DNA of 64,000 nt from AC-32 sp963716865 (lineage in GTDB: Bacteria; Actinomycetota; Thermoleophilia; Gaiellales; Gaiellaceae): contig CAVQUF010000003.1 in the NCBI GenBank assembly GCA_963716865.1, positions 1 through 64,000 of the forward strand, read 5' to 3'. This document shows, piece after piece, positions 24,455 to 33,275 of the stretch. The position numbers were made by a program, and so were the translations under genes. The notes below the pieces were generated by a model. That model made no database searches. It had not been told where the DNA came from and saw only the letters and a list, made by a program, of their open reading frames with translations. Within the stretch, counting starts at the first letter, position 1. Each line of letters opens with the position of its first letter.

Positions 24455-24991
24455 ATGGACCCGGAATCGCAGTCAGCCGCTTCAAGCAGACACCTCGCGG
24501 GTGAGCCGGGCCATTTGACGGCGGTGCTCTTCACCGACGTCGTCGATTCGACGACGTCGGCCGTCAGCCTCGGCGACGCGGCCTGGGCGACGCTCCTCGA
24601 GCGTCACAACGCGATCGTTCGACAAGCAGTGCGTGAACATGGAGGCGTCGAGATGGACACGGCCGGCGACGGCGTCTTCGCCGTCTTCGACGACACCGCG
24701 GATGCGCTTCGGTGTGCCCGCGCCCTGCGCGACGCCCTTCTGCCACTCGGTCTCGTCCTGCGGGCGGGCGTGCACGCCGGACATTGCTGGACGGCCGACG
24801 GGAAATGCGCCGGTGTAGACGTGCACGTCGGCGCTCGGCTGGCCGAGGAGGCAAAGCCTGGTGAGATCCTCGCGTCCGAAGAGGCGGCGGCACTCGCGAC
24901 TCCGGCTGGAATGCGGTTCGTCGATGCAGGAGTGGTTCGGTTGAAGGGCTTCGCCGAGCCACGCCGACTGTTCGTGCTTACCGCGAGCTAG
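24455..24991 (+). CDS. Stand-alone class III adenylate/guanylate cyclase domain
   Basis: 178 residues from ATG 24455 behind AGGAG. It is almost only a catalytic domain. The metal-binding aspartates are in LFTDVVDST (D28, about D31-32) and DTAGDGVFAVF (about residues 68-78), and the GVHAGHCWTADG and VHVGARLAEEAKPGEIL segments follow. It ends with VRLKGFAEPRRLFVLT, typical of actinobacterial cyclases. There is no sensor, membrane or HAMP domain, so it would need dimerisation and a separate input. Residues that fix ATP versus GTP specificity cannot be judged by eye. The last three bases overlap the stop of the convergent HAD gene. Confidence 0.88.
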   Translation: MDPESQSAASSRHLAGEPGHLTAVLFTDVVDSTTSAVSLGDAAWATLLERHNAIVRQAVREHGGVEMDTAGDGVFAVFDDTADALRCARALRDALLPLGLVLRAGVHAGHCWTADGKCAGVDVHVGARLAEEAKPGEILASEEAAALATPAGMRFVDAGVVRLKGFAEPRRLFVLTAS

Positions 24992-25656
24992 GCGTTCGTC
25001 GCCGACGGGAGGCCAAGAAGTCGCTCGACGAGTGCCGCGTCGAGCCGGGAAGCGATCTCGTCGGCCTCGTGCAGGCGCTCGCGAGCGACGGTGCCGAGCA
25101 CGGCGACGCAGTAGAGGCCTGCCGCCTTCGCGGCCGCGACCCCGGGCGGCGTGTCCTCAATGGCGACCGCCTCCGCGCCCCGCATGCCAAATGCCTCCAA
25201 CGCACGGAGGTAGCCCTCGGGATCGGGCTTCCCGCTCGTCACGTCCTCGGCGGAGACGATCAGCTCGAAGACGTCGATCTCCGCCGCGCGCAGGACCGCA
25301 TCCACCTCCGAGCGCCCCGCGCCCGACACGACAGCCAGGCGGACGCGGCCGACTGCCGAGCGCAGCGCCTCCCGGACGTGCGCCGGGACGCTCGAGCCGT
25401 CGCCGACCCGCTCCCGGAAGAGCCTCGTGCGGCCTTCGAGCACCTCCCCGGCCGCCGGATGCCCGGGGCCGAGCCAGCGCTCGACGATCTCGGGGTCGGA
25501 GTACCCGGCGAGCTCTGCGAAGTACTCGTCCTCGCTCAGCGGCCGCCCGTGCCCCGCGAACAGCTCGCGGTAGATCCCGCACTGGACGCCCTCGTCGTCG
25601 GAGAGCGTGCCGTTGAAGTCGAAGAGCAGCGCCTCCACGTGTCTAGGATCGCGCAT
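24988..25656 (-). CDS. HAD-superfamily phosphatase (beta-phosphoglucomutase/phosphonatase-like)
   Basis: 222 residues from ATG 25656; GTG 25638 is an equally good alternative and neither has a ribosome site. Motif I is LFDFNGTL (D13, Asn15 where most HAD enzymes have the acid/base Asp), motif II VVSGAG, motif III Lys in SGKPDPE, and motif IV AIEDTPPG. A helical cap lies between motifs I and II. Asn at the second position is known in some HAD proteins but may lower phosphatase activity. The start overlaps that of the divergent kinase gene within a GCATGC palindrome, so expression may be coordinated. The substrate is unknown. Confidence 0.82.
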   Translation of the reverse strand: MRDPRHVEALLFDFNGTLSDDEGVQCGIYRELFAGHGRPLSEDEYFAELAGYSDPEIVERWLGPGHPAAGEVLEGRTRLFRERVGDGSSVPAHVREALRSAVGRVRLAVVSGAGRSEVDAVLRAAEIDVFELIVSAEDVTSGKPDPEGYLRALEAFGMRGAEAVAIEDTPPGVAAAKAAGLYCVAVLGTVARERLHEADEIASRLDAALVERLLGLPSATNA

Positions 25657-26488
25657 GCGCGTCGAGGAGGCGGTGGAGCGGCTCTGGCCCGGAAAGGCGG
25701 TGGACTTCGAGCCGCTCGGCGGCGGGATCACGAACCACAACTTCAGGGTCTCGGCCGGCGGCGAGGAGCTCGTCCTCCGGATCGGCGGCAAGGACACGGG
25801 CCTGCTCGGCATCGACCGCGAGCACGAGCACGAGGCCGCCGTCCTCGCGGCGGAGCTCGGCATCGGCCCGGAGGTCGCCCGCTTCGCGGACGGCATGCTC
25901 GTCACGCGCTACGTCGAGGGAGAGGTCGGTCACGCCGACCCGCTGACCGTCGGCGGGCTCCTTCGGCGCCTCCACGGGGCCCGGCCGATCGCCAGCCGCT
26001 TCGACTCGTTCCGCGTCGTCGAGACGTACGCCGCGACCGCCGCCGAGCACGGGCTCGCCGTCCCCGGCGCGTACGAGCAGGCCCACGAGCTCGCGCGGGC
26101 GATCGAGGCCCGCCGCGAGGGCGCGCCGCTCGTCACCTGCCACAACGACCTGCTGGCCGCGAACTTCATCGACGACGGGCAACGGCTCTGGATCGTCGAC
26201 TGGGAGTACGCCGGCATGGGCGACCCGTTCTTCGACCTGGCGAACTTCTCGGTCAACAACGGGCTCGACGCCGACGGCGAGAGCGCGCTCCTGGAGAGCT
26301 ATGGCTCGACGGACACCCGCGCTCTCACGCTCATGCGCTTCATGTCCGACTTCCGCGAGGCGATGTGGGGTGTCGTGCAGCAGGCGATCTCGGAGCTCGA
26401 CTTCGACTTCACGGCCTACGCGGACGAGCACTTCGAGCGGCTCCAGCGCACGGCCGCCGAGCCGCGCTTCCAGGCGGCCCTTCGGTGA
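25655..26488 (+). CDS. Choline/ethanolamine kinase-like phosphotransferase
   Basis: 277 residues of the aminoglycoside-phosphotransferase/choline kinase fold. The nucleotide-binding start is EPLGGGITNHNFRVSAGGEELVLRI. The catalytic loop is TCHNDLLAANFI (Brenner motif HxDxxxxN with Asn for the first variable residue), and IVDWEYAGMGDPFFDLANF supplies the magnesium Asp. It probably phosphorylates choline, ethanolamine or a related amino-alcohol, or a methylthioribose-like sugar. The stop overlaps the next GTG (GTGA), tying it to the FAD/GcvT oxidoreductase and suggesting a common substrate class. Confidence 0.82.
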   Translation: MRVEEAVERLWPGKAVDFEPLGGGITNHNFRVSAGGEELVLRIGGKDTGLLGIDREHEHEAAVLAAELGIGPEVARFADGMLVTRYVEGEVGHADPLTVGGLLRRLHGARPIASRFDSFRVVETYAATAAEHGLAVPGAYEQAHELARAIEARREGAPLVTCHNDLLAANFIDDGQRLWIVDWEYAGMGDPFFDLANFSVNNGLDADGESALLESYGSTDTRALTLMRFMSDFREAMWGVVQQAISELDFDFTAYADEHFERLQRTAAEPRFQAALR

Positions 26489-28890
26489 GGGAGCGGGCGC
26501 GAGCCGTCGTCATCGGCGGCGGCGTCGGCGGCTGCTCCATCGCCTACTGGCTGACGAAGCTCGGCTGGGACGACGTCGTGCTCTGCGAGCGCGCCGACCT
26601 GACGAGCGGCTCGACGTTCCACTCCGCCGGCCTCGTCGGCCAGCTGCGCGGCTCGCTCTCGCTGACGCGGATGATGATGGCCTCGGTCGACCTCTACCGG
26701 ACGCTCGGGGACGAGGTCGGCCTCGAGACCGGCTGGCGCGAGGTCGGCTCCCTGCGGCTGGCCTCCTCCGAGGAGCGGATGGAGGAGCTCCGCCGCCAGG
26801 CCGGCTGGGCGAAGACGTTCGGCCTGCCGCTCGACCTGGTCTCGGCCGCGGAGGCGCAGGAGCTCTTCCCGCCCATGTCCATCGAGGGGGTGCTCGGCGC
26901 CGCGTACCTCCCGACCGACGGCTACATCGACCCGAGCCAGCTGACCCTCGCGCTCGCCGAGGGCGCCCGGCGCGGCGGCGCCGAGATCGCGGCGCACACT
27001 CGCGTGACCGGCATCGGGACCGAGCACGGCCGCGTCACGGGCGTCGAGACCGACAAGGGCTCGATCGAGACCGGGGTGGTCATCAACGCGGGCGGCATGT
27101 TCGCGGCCGAGCTCGGTCGGCTGGCAGGCGTCGTCGTGCCCGTCGTCCCGATGGCGCACGAGTACCTGATCACGAAGCCGCACGGCGTCCCGCTCGACGT
27201 GCCGACGATGCGCGACCCGTCGCTGCTCGTCTACTTCCGCGGCGAGTCCGGCGGCCTCGTGATGGGCGGCTACGAGCGCCACCCGGCGCCGTGGGGGCTG
27301 GACGGGATCCCGCCGGACTTCAACGGCAAGCTGCTCGCCGAGGACTGGGATCGGTTCGAGGAGCTGATGACGAACGCCCTCGTCCGCGTGCCGGAGCTCG
27401 GCGAGGCCGAGGTGATCCGCCTCGTCAACGGCCCGGAGGCGTTCACCCCGGACGGCGAGTTCATCCTCGGGCCGACCGAGCTGCGCGGGTTCTGGGTCGC
27501 TGCCGGCTTCTGCGCGCACGGGCTGGCCGGCGCGGGCGGCATGGGGAAGCTCGTCGCAGAGTGGATCGTCGAAGGGCTCCCGGGCCTCGACGTCTGGGAG
27601 ATGGACTCGCGCCGTTTCGGCGCCCACTACGCGAGCCGCGACTACACGCTCGCGCGGACGCTGGAGATCTACTCGACCTACTACGACGTCAAGTACCCCG
27701 GCCACGAGCGGGAGGCCGGGCGGCCGCTCCGCCTCTCGCCGACGTACGAGCGCCTCGTCGAGCTGGGCGCCGCGTTCGGCGAGAAGTCGGGCTGGGAGCG
27801 GGCGAACTGGTTCGAGCCGAACGCGGCGGCGGGCGACGAGTCGCTCAGACCCCGCGGCTGGGCCGGCCGGCTCTGGTCTCCCGCGATCGGCGCCGAGCAC
27901 CGCGCCTGCCGCGAGAGCGCAGCGCTCTTCGACGAGACGAGCTTCGCCAAGATCGAGGTCTCGGGCGACGGCGCCGCCGCCTTCCTGGAGTCCCTCTGCG
28001 ACAACCACGTCGCCCGCGAGGTCGGCCAGATCACGTACACGTCGATGCTCAACGAGCGCGGCGGGATCGAGTGCGACTTCACCGTCACGCGGCTGGCCGA
28101 CGACCGCTTCCGCATCGTCACCGGAACCGCCTTTGGCCGGCACGACCTCGCCTGGATCCGCCAGCACGCGCCGGAGGACGGCTCGGTCCGAGTCGAGGAC
28201 GTCACCTCGAAGCTCGCCTGCCTCGGCCTCTGGGGGCCGGCAGCGCGCGAGATCCTCCAGGCGACGACGACCGACGACCTCTCGTTCGGGTACATGCGCG
28301 CGCGGGAGGTCGCCGTCGGCCCCGTCCCGTGCCTTGCTCTCCGCGTGACCTACGTGGGCGAGCTCGGCTGGGAGCTCTACTGCCCGACCGAGTTCGGGCT
28401 CGCGCTCTGGGACGCGCTCTGGTCAGCCGGGCGCGAGCACTGTCTGGTCGCAGGCGGCTACAAGGCGATCGACTCGATGCGGCTCGAGAAGGGCTACCGC
28501 GTCTGGGGCGCCGACATCACGCCCGACGACACGCCCTACGAGGCCGGGCTCGGCTTCGCGGTCAAGCTCGACAAGGGCGACTTCATCGGGCGCGCGGCGC
28601 TGCTCGAAGCGCAGGAGCCGGAGCGACGCCTCGCCTGCCTCGTGCTATCCGATTCCCGGTCGGTCGCGCTCGGATCGGAGCCGGTGCGCATCGACGGCGA
28701 GCTGGTCGGCCGCGTGACGAGCGGCGGCTACGGCTACACGGTCGAGCGCTCGATCGCGTACGCGTACGTCCCGGCCGCGCACGCCCGGCCCGGGCAGGCG
28801 GCCGAGGTGGAGATCTTCGGAGAGTGGGTCGCAGGCGAGGTTGCCCCCGAGCCGCTCTTCGATCCTGCCGGAGAGCGGCTCAGGGGCTGA
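26485..28890 (+). CDS. FAD oxidoreductase fused to GcvT aminomethyltransferase (dimethylglycine/sarcosine dehydrogenase-like)
   Basis: 801 residues starting with GTG 26485. The N-terminal DAO domain has the FAD Rossmann GGGVGG at 11-16 and TSGSTFHSAGLVGQLRGS, the usual region for covalent or tight FAD binding. The central FAO/GcvT linker and the C-terminal GcvT and GcvT_C domains (from about 450) have DETSFAKIEVSG, ERGGIECDFTVTRL, YVGELGWELYCPTE and AIDSMRLEKGYRVWG. These enzymes oxidise N-methyl groups and pass the one-carbon unit to tetrahydrofolate. Dimethylglycine, sarcosine or another N-methyl amine is likely. Confidence 0.9.
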   Translation: MRERARAVVIGGGVGGCSIAYWLTKLGWDDVVLCERADLTSGSTFHSAGLVGQLRGSLSLTRMMMASVDLYRTLGDEVGLETGWREVGSLRLASSEERMEELRRQAGWAKTFGLPLDLVSAAEAQELFPPMSIEGVLGAAYLPTDGYIDPSQLTLALAEGARRGGAEIAAHTRVTGIGTEHGRVTGVETDKGSIETGVVINAGGMFAAELGRLAGVVVPVVPMAHEYLITKPHGVPLDVPTMRDPSLLVYFRGESGGLVMGGYERHPAPWGLDGIPPDFNGKLLAEDWDRFEELMTNALVRVPELGEAEVIRLVNGPEAFTPDGEFILGPTELRGFWVAAGFCAHGLAGAGGMGKLVAEWIVEGLPGLDVWEMDSRRFGAHYASRDYTLARTLEIYSTYYDVKYPGHEREAGRPLRLSPTYERLVELGAAFGEKSGWERANWFEPNAAAGDESLRPRGWAGRLWSPAIGAEHRACRESAALFDETSFAKIEVSGDGAAAFLESLCDNHVAREVGQITYTSMLNERGGIECDFTVTRLADDRFRIVTGTAFGRHDLAWIRQHAPEDGSVRVEDVTSKLACLGLWGPAAREILQATTTDDLSFGYMRAREVAVGPVPCLALRVTYVGELGWELYCPTEFGLALWDALWSAGREHCLVAGGYKAIDSMRLEKGYRVWGADITPDDTPYEAGLGFAVKLDKGDFIGRAALLEAQEPERRLACLVLSDSRSVALGSEPVRIDGELVGRVTSGGYGYTVERSIAYAYVPAAHARPGQAAEVEIFGEWVAGEVAPEPLFDPAGERLRG

Positions 28891-28897
28891 GCCTTCG

Positions 28898-30508
28898 TTA
28901 CGGAGCGGCCGGAGCCGGAGCGGGCTCGTCGCCCACGTCGAACTCCCGCTCGATCCGCTCGAGCTCCGCTTCGTCGCCCTGGCGGATCGGGCCCTTGAAC
29001 CACTTCTTGGCCGAGAGCACCCACCAGCCTCCGAAGAGGAGGAACGCACCGCCGACCATGATCGGGGTGTAGTTGAAGACCGTCCAGAGGAACGGCGTGT
29101 TCCACGGCACGCCGTTGTAGCTGAATGGAAGCATGAACACGATGCAGATGAAGACGATCCAGAGGATCGCGATCCAGTCGATCCACTTGTAGTGGCGGCC
29201 GACGTTCCAGGCCCCCCGCTCGAACCGCTCGCCTGCGCGGAGCCTGAGGATGATCGGCAACATGAACGCGATGTAGAGGCCGATCACCGCGACCGCGGTC
29301 GACGCCGCATAGCCGGTGTAGCCGTACCACCAGGCCGGCAGAGGCGTCACGAAGGCGAGCACGACGATCGCCCAGACCGTGTAGATCGGGATGCGGTCGC
29401 CCTTCGAGACCCGCTTCCAGAGCCGGTGGCCCGGGACGGCACCGTCGCGGGAGAACGCGAACATCATCCGCGAGGCCGACGTCGTCGAAGCGATCGTGCA
29501 GAAGCACTGCGCCAGGACGGCGATGAAGAGCAGGATCTCGGCCCACGTCTTGCTCAGCGCAACCGTCCAGATGTAGCTGATGACGTAGGTCCCGGCCGCA
29601 GCTGCACCCTTGTCGCTCGGGACGACGAAGGTCACGGCGACGAGCAGGATGAACCCGAAGATCACCGACACCACGACCGACATGACCATTCCCCACGCGG
29701 CGCCGATCGAGGCCTTCCGCGTCTCCTCGCTCATATGGGCGGAGGCGTCGTAGCCCGTGATCGTGTACTGCGCCATCAGGAGCCCGGTGAGGAAGACGTA
29801 GAAGAAGACGATCCCCGTCGTCTTTCCTCCGCCGAAGCCCGTGTTGTTGATCGTCTGGCCGAAGACGTAGCCGACCGACCGGTGGTGGTCGGGCACGATG
29901 ATCAGCACGAACACGATGAACAGCACGCCGAGCATGTGCCACCACGCCGAGAAGGCGTTGAGCACGGCCGTGATCGACACCTTGAACATGTTGATCAGAC
30001 CAGCGCCGAGCATGATGAAGGCGTAGGTCATGTAGATCCAGTGGTACGTGTTGCCGTAGCTCCCGTCCGTGATCAGGTTCAGCCACGAGGTCATGAAGAT
30101 CGCGCAGCCGAAGCCGATCGCGGCCGTGACGGCAATCTGGCCAACCAGGTTGAACCAGCCCGTGAACCACCCCCAGGCCGGACTGCCGAGCTTCGATGAC
30201 CAGAAGTAGAGCCCACCGGCCGTGGGGTAGGTCGAGGCGATCTCGCCCAGTGCGAGCGAGACGACGATGCAGAAGCCTCCGACGATCAGCCAGCCCCACG
30301 TGATCGCCACCGGCCCGCCCTGGTTGAACGCGATCGCGTACGACGTCAGGCAGCCGGCGAGGATCGAGATGATCGTGAACGAGATGGCGAAGTTCTGAAA
30401 ACCGCCCATCGACCGGAACAGCTCCTGTGCGTAGCCCAGCCTGTGAAGCTGTTCCCGGTCGTCGATAGCGGCCGTGCTCTGGTGCGAAACCTCGGGTCCG
30501 CTACTCAT
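28898..30508 (-). CDS. APC-superfamily amino acid/polyamine permease
   Basis: 536 residues with about 12 transmembrane helices. ATG 30508 is chosen (MSSGPEV) because GGGAGG lies 5 bases upstream; the frame continues upstream without need. It has the APC helix-1 motif FAISFTIISILAGCLTSYA with helix break, EIASTYPTAGGLYFWSSKL (conserved GGxY), and GYDASAHMSEET in helix 6. The closest types are GABA/choline/ethanolamine-like permeases (BAT and AAT groups). It is divergent from the glutamine-synthetase-like gene across 83 bases. It probably imports the amine used by the adjacent genes. Confidence 0.9.
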   Translation of the reverse strand: MSSGPEVSHQSTAAIDDREQLHRLGYAQELFRSMGGFQNFAISFTIISILAGCLTSYAIAFNQGGPVAITWGWLIVGGFCIVVSLALGEIASTYPTAGGLYFWSSKLGSPAWGWFTGWFNLVGQIAVTAAIGFGCAIFMTSWLNLITDGSYGNTYHWIYMTYAFIMLGAGLINMFKVSITAVLNAFSAWWHMLGVLFIVFVLIIVPDHHRSVGYVFGQTINNTGFGGGKTTGIVFFYVFLTGLLMAQYTITGYDASAHMSEETRKASIGAAWGMVMSVVVSVIFGFILLVAVTFVVPSDKGAAAAGTYVISYIWTVALSKTWAEILLFIAVLAQCFCTIASTTSASRMMFAFSRDGAVPGHRLWKRVSKGDRIPIYTVWAIVVLAFVTPLPAWWYGYTGYAASTAVAVIGLYIAFMLPIILRLRAGERFERGAWNVGRHYKWIDWIAILWIVFICIVFMLPFSYNGVPWNTPFLWTVFNYTPIMVGGAFLLFGGWWVLSAKKWFKGPIRQGDEAELERIEREFDVGDEPAPAPAAP

Positions 30509-30591
30509 CCATCCCTCCCAGTTCGAATAGTCGTATTTACCTCCCTTCCACAAGCCTCTGTCAAGAGGCGAAATTCGTAGATGATTCGGCC

Positions 30592-31926
30592 GTGCTCACT
30601 GTGGAGGAGCTTCGCGAGGAGGTCGCGGCCGGCGCGATCGACACGGTCGTCGTCGCCTTCACCGACATGCAGGGCCGCCTCATGGGCAAGCGGGTGGACG
30701 CGGACTTCTTCCTCGGCGAGCTCGACGCCGGGCACCCGGTCGAGGGCTGCAACTACCTGCTCGCGCTCGAGATGGAGATGGACCCCGTCCCGGGCTACGA
30801 GATCGCCGGCTGGGACCGCGGCTACGGCGACTTCGGCCTCGCCCCCGACCTCGACTCGCTCCGCAGGACGCCCTGGCTCGAGGGAACGGCGCTCGTGCTC
30901 TGCGACGTCCTCTGGCACGACGGCTCGCCGGTCGGGCCCTCCCCGCGCCAGGTGCTGCGCGCCCAGATCGAGCGGGCGGAGGCGCTCGGGCTCACGCCGA
31001 TGCTGGGCTCGGAGCTGGAGTTCTTCCTCTATCGGGAGAGCTACGCGGAGGCCCACGAGAAGCACTACCGCGACCTCACGCCCTCGGTCCCGTACATCCT
31101 CGACTACCACATCCTCGCGACCTCCTACGACGAGGACCTGATCCGCGAGATCAGGAACGACATGAAGGGCGCGGGGCTCGTCGTCGAGAACTCGAAGGGC
31201 GAGGCGGGGCCGGGCCAGCACGAGATCAACTTCCGCTACAAGGACGCGCTCCGGACCGCGGACGACCACGTCGTCTACAAGAACGGCGCCAAGGAGATCG
31301 CCTACCAGCACGGCTGCTCGATCACCTTCATGGCCAAGCCCTACCACGAGGCCGTGGGCTCCTCGTGCCACATCCACTCGAGCCTCTGGCGCGGCGAGAA
31401 GAGCGCGTTCGCCGGCGAGACGGACGAGTTCCGCCACTTCCTCGCGGGGCAGATCGCATGCGCCAGCGAGCTGGCGATCTTCCTCGCGCCGACGATCAAC
31501 TCGTACAAGCGCTTCATGGTCGGGAGCTGGGCGCCGACGACGCTCGCCTGGGGTCGCGACAACCGCACGTGCGGCTTCCGCGTCGTCGGGCACGACTCGA
31601 GCCTGCGCGTCGAGACGCGCATCCCGGGCGCCGACGTGAACCCGTACCTCGCGTTCGCGGCGCTGATCGCCGCGGGACTGCACGGAATCGAGGAGAAGCT
31701 CGAGCCGCCGCCTCCGGTCGAGGGCAACGCGTACGAATCCGACGTCGAGCGCTTCCCGTCCACGATGGTCGAGGCGATCGCCGGGCTCGAGTCGAGCACG
31801 ATGGCGCGGCAGGCGTTCGGCGACCAGGTGGTCGACCACTACCTCAACTACGCGCGGACCGAGCAGCGGCTGTTCGACCAGGTCGTCACCTGCTACGAGC
31901 GCGAGCGCCTCTTCGAGCGCGGATGA
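30592..31926 (+). CDS. Glutamine synthetase-like gamma-glutamyl-amine ligase
   Basis: 444 residues of GS-III/PuuA type. It has the GS beta-grasp start (VVVAFTDMQGRLMGKRVDADFF), LGSELEFFLY and GPGQHEINFRYKDA (metal Glu and His), then FMAKPYHEAVGSSCHIHSSLW. ATP and glutamate sites follow in NSYKRFMVGSWAPTTLAWGRDNR and RVETRIPGADVNPYLAFAA. The adenylylation Tyr of classical GlnA is not evident. Such proteins attach glutamate to polyamines or ethanolamine rather than to ammonia, and the neighbourhood (permease, aldehyde dehydrogenase, SDR) supports an amine catabolic role. The start is GTG 30592. ATGA overlap with the next gene. Confidence 0.85.
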   Translation: MLTVEELREEVAAGAIDTVVVAFTDMQGRLMGKRVDADFFLGELDAGHPVEGCNYLLALEMEMDPVPGYEIAGWDRGYGDFGLAPDLDSLRRTPWLEGTALVLCDVLWHDGSPVGPSPRQVLRAQIERAEALGLTPMLGSELEFFLYRESYAEAHEKHYRDLTPSVPYILDYHILATSYDEDLIREIRNDMKGAGLVVENSKGEAGPGQHEINFRYKDALRTADDHVVYKNGAKEIAYQHGCSITFMAKPYHEAVGSSCHIHSSLWRGEKSAFAGETDEFRHFLAGQIACASELAIFLAPTINSYKRFMVGSWAPTTLAWGRDNRTCGFRVVGHDSSLRVETRIPGADVNPYLAFAALIAAGLHGIEEKLEPPPPVEGNAYESDVERFPSTMVEAIAGLESSTMARQAFGDQVVDHYLNYARTEQRLFDQVVTCYERERLFERG

Positions 31927-33275
31927 CGCTCACCGTCGTCAATCCGGCGACCGAGGAGCCCATCGCGGAGCTCCCCCGGGCAGGCGAGGACGAGACGAAC
32001 GAGGCGGTGGCGCGGGCGAAGGCGGCGTTCCCCGCGTGGAGGGACCTCGCACCGCAGGACCGGGCCCGCCTCATGCGGACGCTCGCCGGCCTGGTCGAGG
32101 AGCACGCGGAGGAGCTCTCGCGCATCGAGTCGGAGAACGTCGGCAAGCCGATCGCGGGAGCGCGCGGCGAGGTGGGCATGGTCGCGCAGGTCTTCCACTT
32201 CTACGCCGGCGCGGTGGACAAACACGGCGGCGAGACGATCCCGGTCGCGGGCGGCGTCGCGGCCACGTTCCGAGAGGCGCTCGGCGTCGTCGGGCTGATC
32301 GTGCCCTGGAACTTCCCGCTCAACATCGCGAGCTGGAAGCTCGGCCCGGCGCTCGCGTGTGGGAACACGGTCGTGCTCAAGCCGGCCGAGCTGACTCCGC
32401 TCTCGGCGCTGCGGCTGGCCGAGCTCGCGCTCGAGGCAGGCATCCCGGAAGGCGTGATGAACGTCCTCGTCGGCCCCGGCTCCGTCGTCGGCAAGCGGCT
32501 GATCGAGCACCCTGACGTGGCGAAGATCGGCTTCACCGGCTCGACCGAGGTGGGTCGGGAGGTCATGCGCGGCGCGGCGGGGCAGATCAAGCGCGTGACG
32601 CTGGAGCTGGGCGGCAAGTCGGCCAACGTGATCTTCGACGACGCCGACCTCGAGCGGGCCGCCGCTGCTGCGCCGTACGCCGTCTTCGACAACGCGGGCC
32701 AGGACTGCTGCGCGCGCTCGCGAATCCTCGTCCAGCGCGGCGCATACGACCGTTTCGTCGAGCTGCTGATCGAGGCGACGCGCTCGGTCGTGGTCGGAGA
32801 CCCGGCGAGCGAGGCCACCGAGATGGGGCCGCTGATCTCGGCCCAGCACCGCGAGACGGTCGCATCGTTCGTGAACGGCGAGCCGCTTTTCCGCGGCGGC
32901 GCGCCCGACGGACCCGGCTACTGGTTCCCGTGCACGCTCGTCGAGGCGACGAATGACGACCGCGTCGCCCGCGAAGAGGTCTTCGGGCCGGTCGCCGCGG
33001 TGATCCCGTTCGACGACGAGGCGGAGGCGATCCGGATCGCGAACGACACGCCGTACGGGCTGTCGGGCTCGATCTGGACGCGCGACGGCGCCCGGGCCCT
33101 CCGCGTCGCGCGCGCGCTCGAGACGGGAGTGATCTCGGTCAACTCGAACAGCTCGGTGCGCGTGCAGACGCCGTTCGGCGGGTTCAAGCAGTCGGGCTTC
33201 GGCCGCGAGCTGGGGATGGAGGCGCTCGGCGGCTACTCGGAGGTCAAGACCGTGTTCATCTCGACGGAGGGCTGA
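31923..33275 (+). CDS. Aldehyde dehydrogenase (NAD(P)+), betaine/gamma-aminobutyraldehyde type
   Basis: 450 residues starting with ATG 31923 in an ATGA overlap. The class signatures are present: VPWNFPLN (cofactor site), KPAELTPLSALRLAEL, GFTGSTEVGREV, catalytic Glu in LELGGKSANVIF, and catalytic Cys262 in NAGQDCCARSR, with EEVFGPVAAVIPF and PFGGFKQSGFGREL near the end. It oxidises an aldehyde to an acid. Next to a gamma-glutamyl-amine ligase it probably acts on a gamma-glutamyl aminoaldehyde or a similar product. The SDR start overlaps its stop by one base. Confidence 0.93.
   Translation: MTLTVVNPATEEPIAELPRAGEDETNEAVARAKAAFPAWRDLAPQDRARLMRTLAGLVEEHAEELSRIESENVGKPIAGARGEVGMVAQVFHFYAGAVDKHGGETIPVAGGVAATFREALGVVGLIVPWNFPLNIASWKLGPALACGNTVVLKPAELTPLSALRLAELALEAGIPEGVMNVLVGPGSVVGKRLIEHPDVAKIGFTGSTEVGREVMRGAAGQIKRVTLELGGKSANVIFDDADLERAAAAAPYAVFDNAGQDCCARSRILVQRGAYDRFVELLIEATRSVVVGDPASEATEMGPLISAQHRETVASFVNGEPLFRGGAPDGPGYWFPCTLVEATNDDRVAREEVFGPVAAVIPFDDEAEAIRIANDTPYGLSGSIWTRDGARALRVARALETGVISVNSNSSVRVQTPFGGFKQSGFGRELGMEALGGYSEVKTVFISTEG

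Noticed and set aside
23140..24504. 454-codon plus-strand frame over the flippase-like gene
   Set aside because: The product is Arg/Ala/Pro-rich without domains, while the other frame encodes clear transmembrane helices and family motifs.
26416..28167. 583-codon minus-strand frame opposite the FAD/GcvT gene
   Set aside because: Antisense shadow caused by codon bias; no motifs, whereas the plus strand shows complete oxidase and GcvT domains.
25069..28890. Very long open frame on the plus strand continuing upstream of the FAD/GcvT gene
   Set aside because: The upstream part reads as Arg/Ala/Pro-rich sequence opposite or out of frame with the HAD and kinase genes, typical of high-GC shadow frames. 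The real start is GTG 26485.
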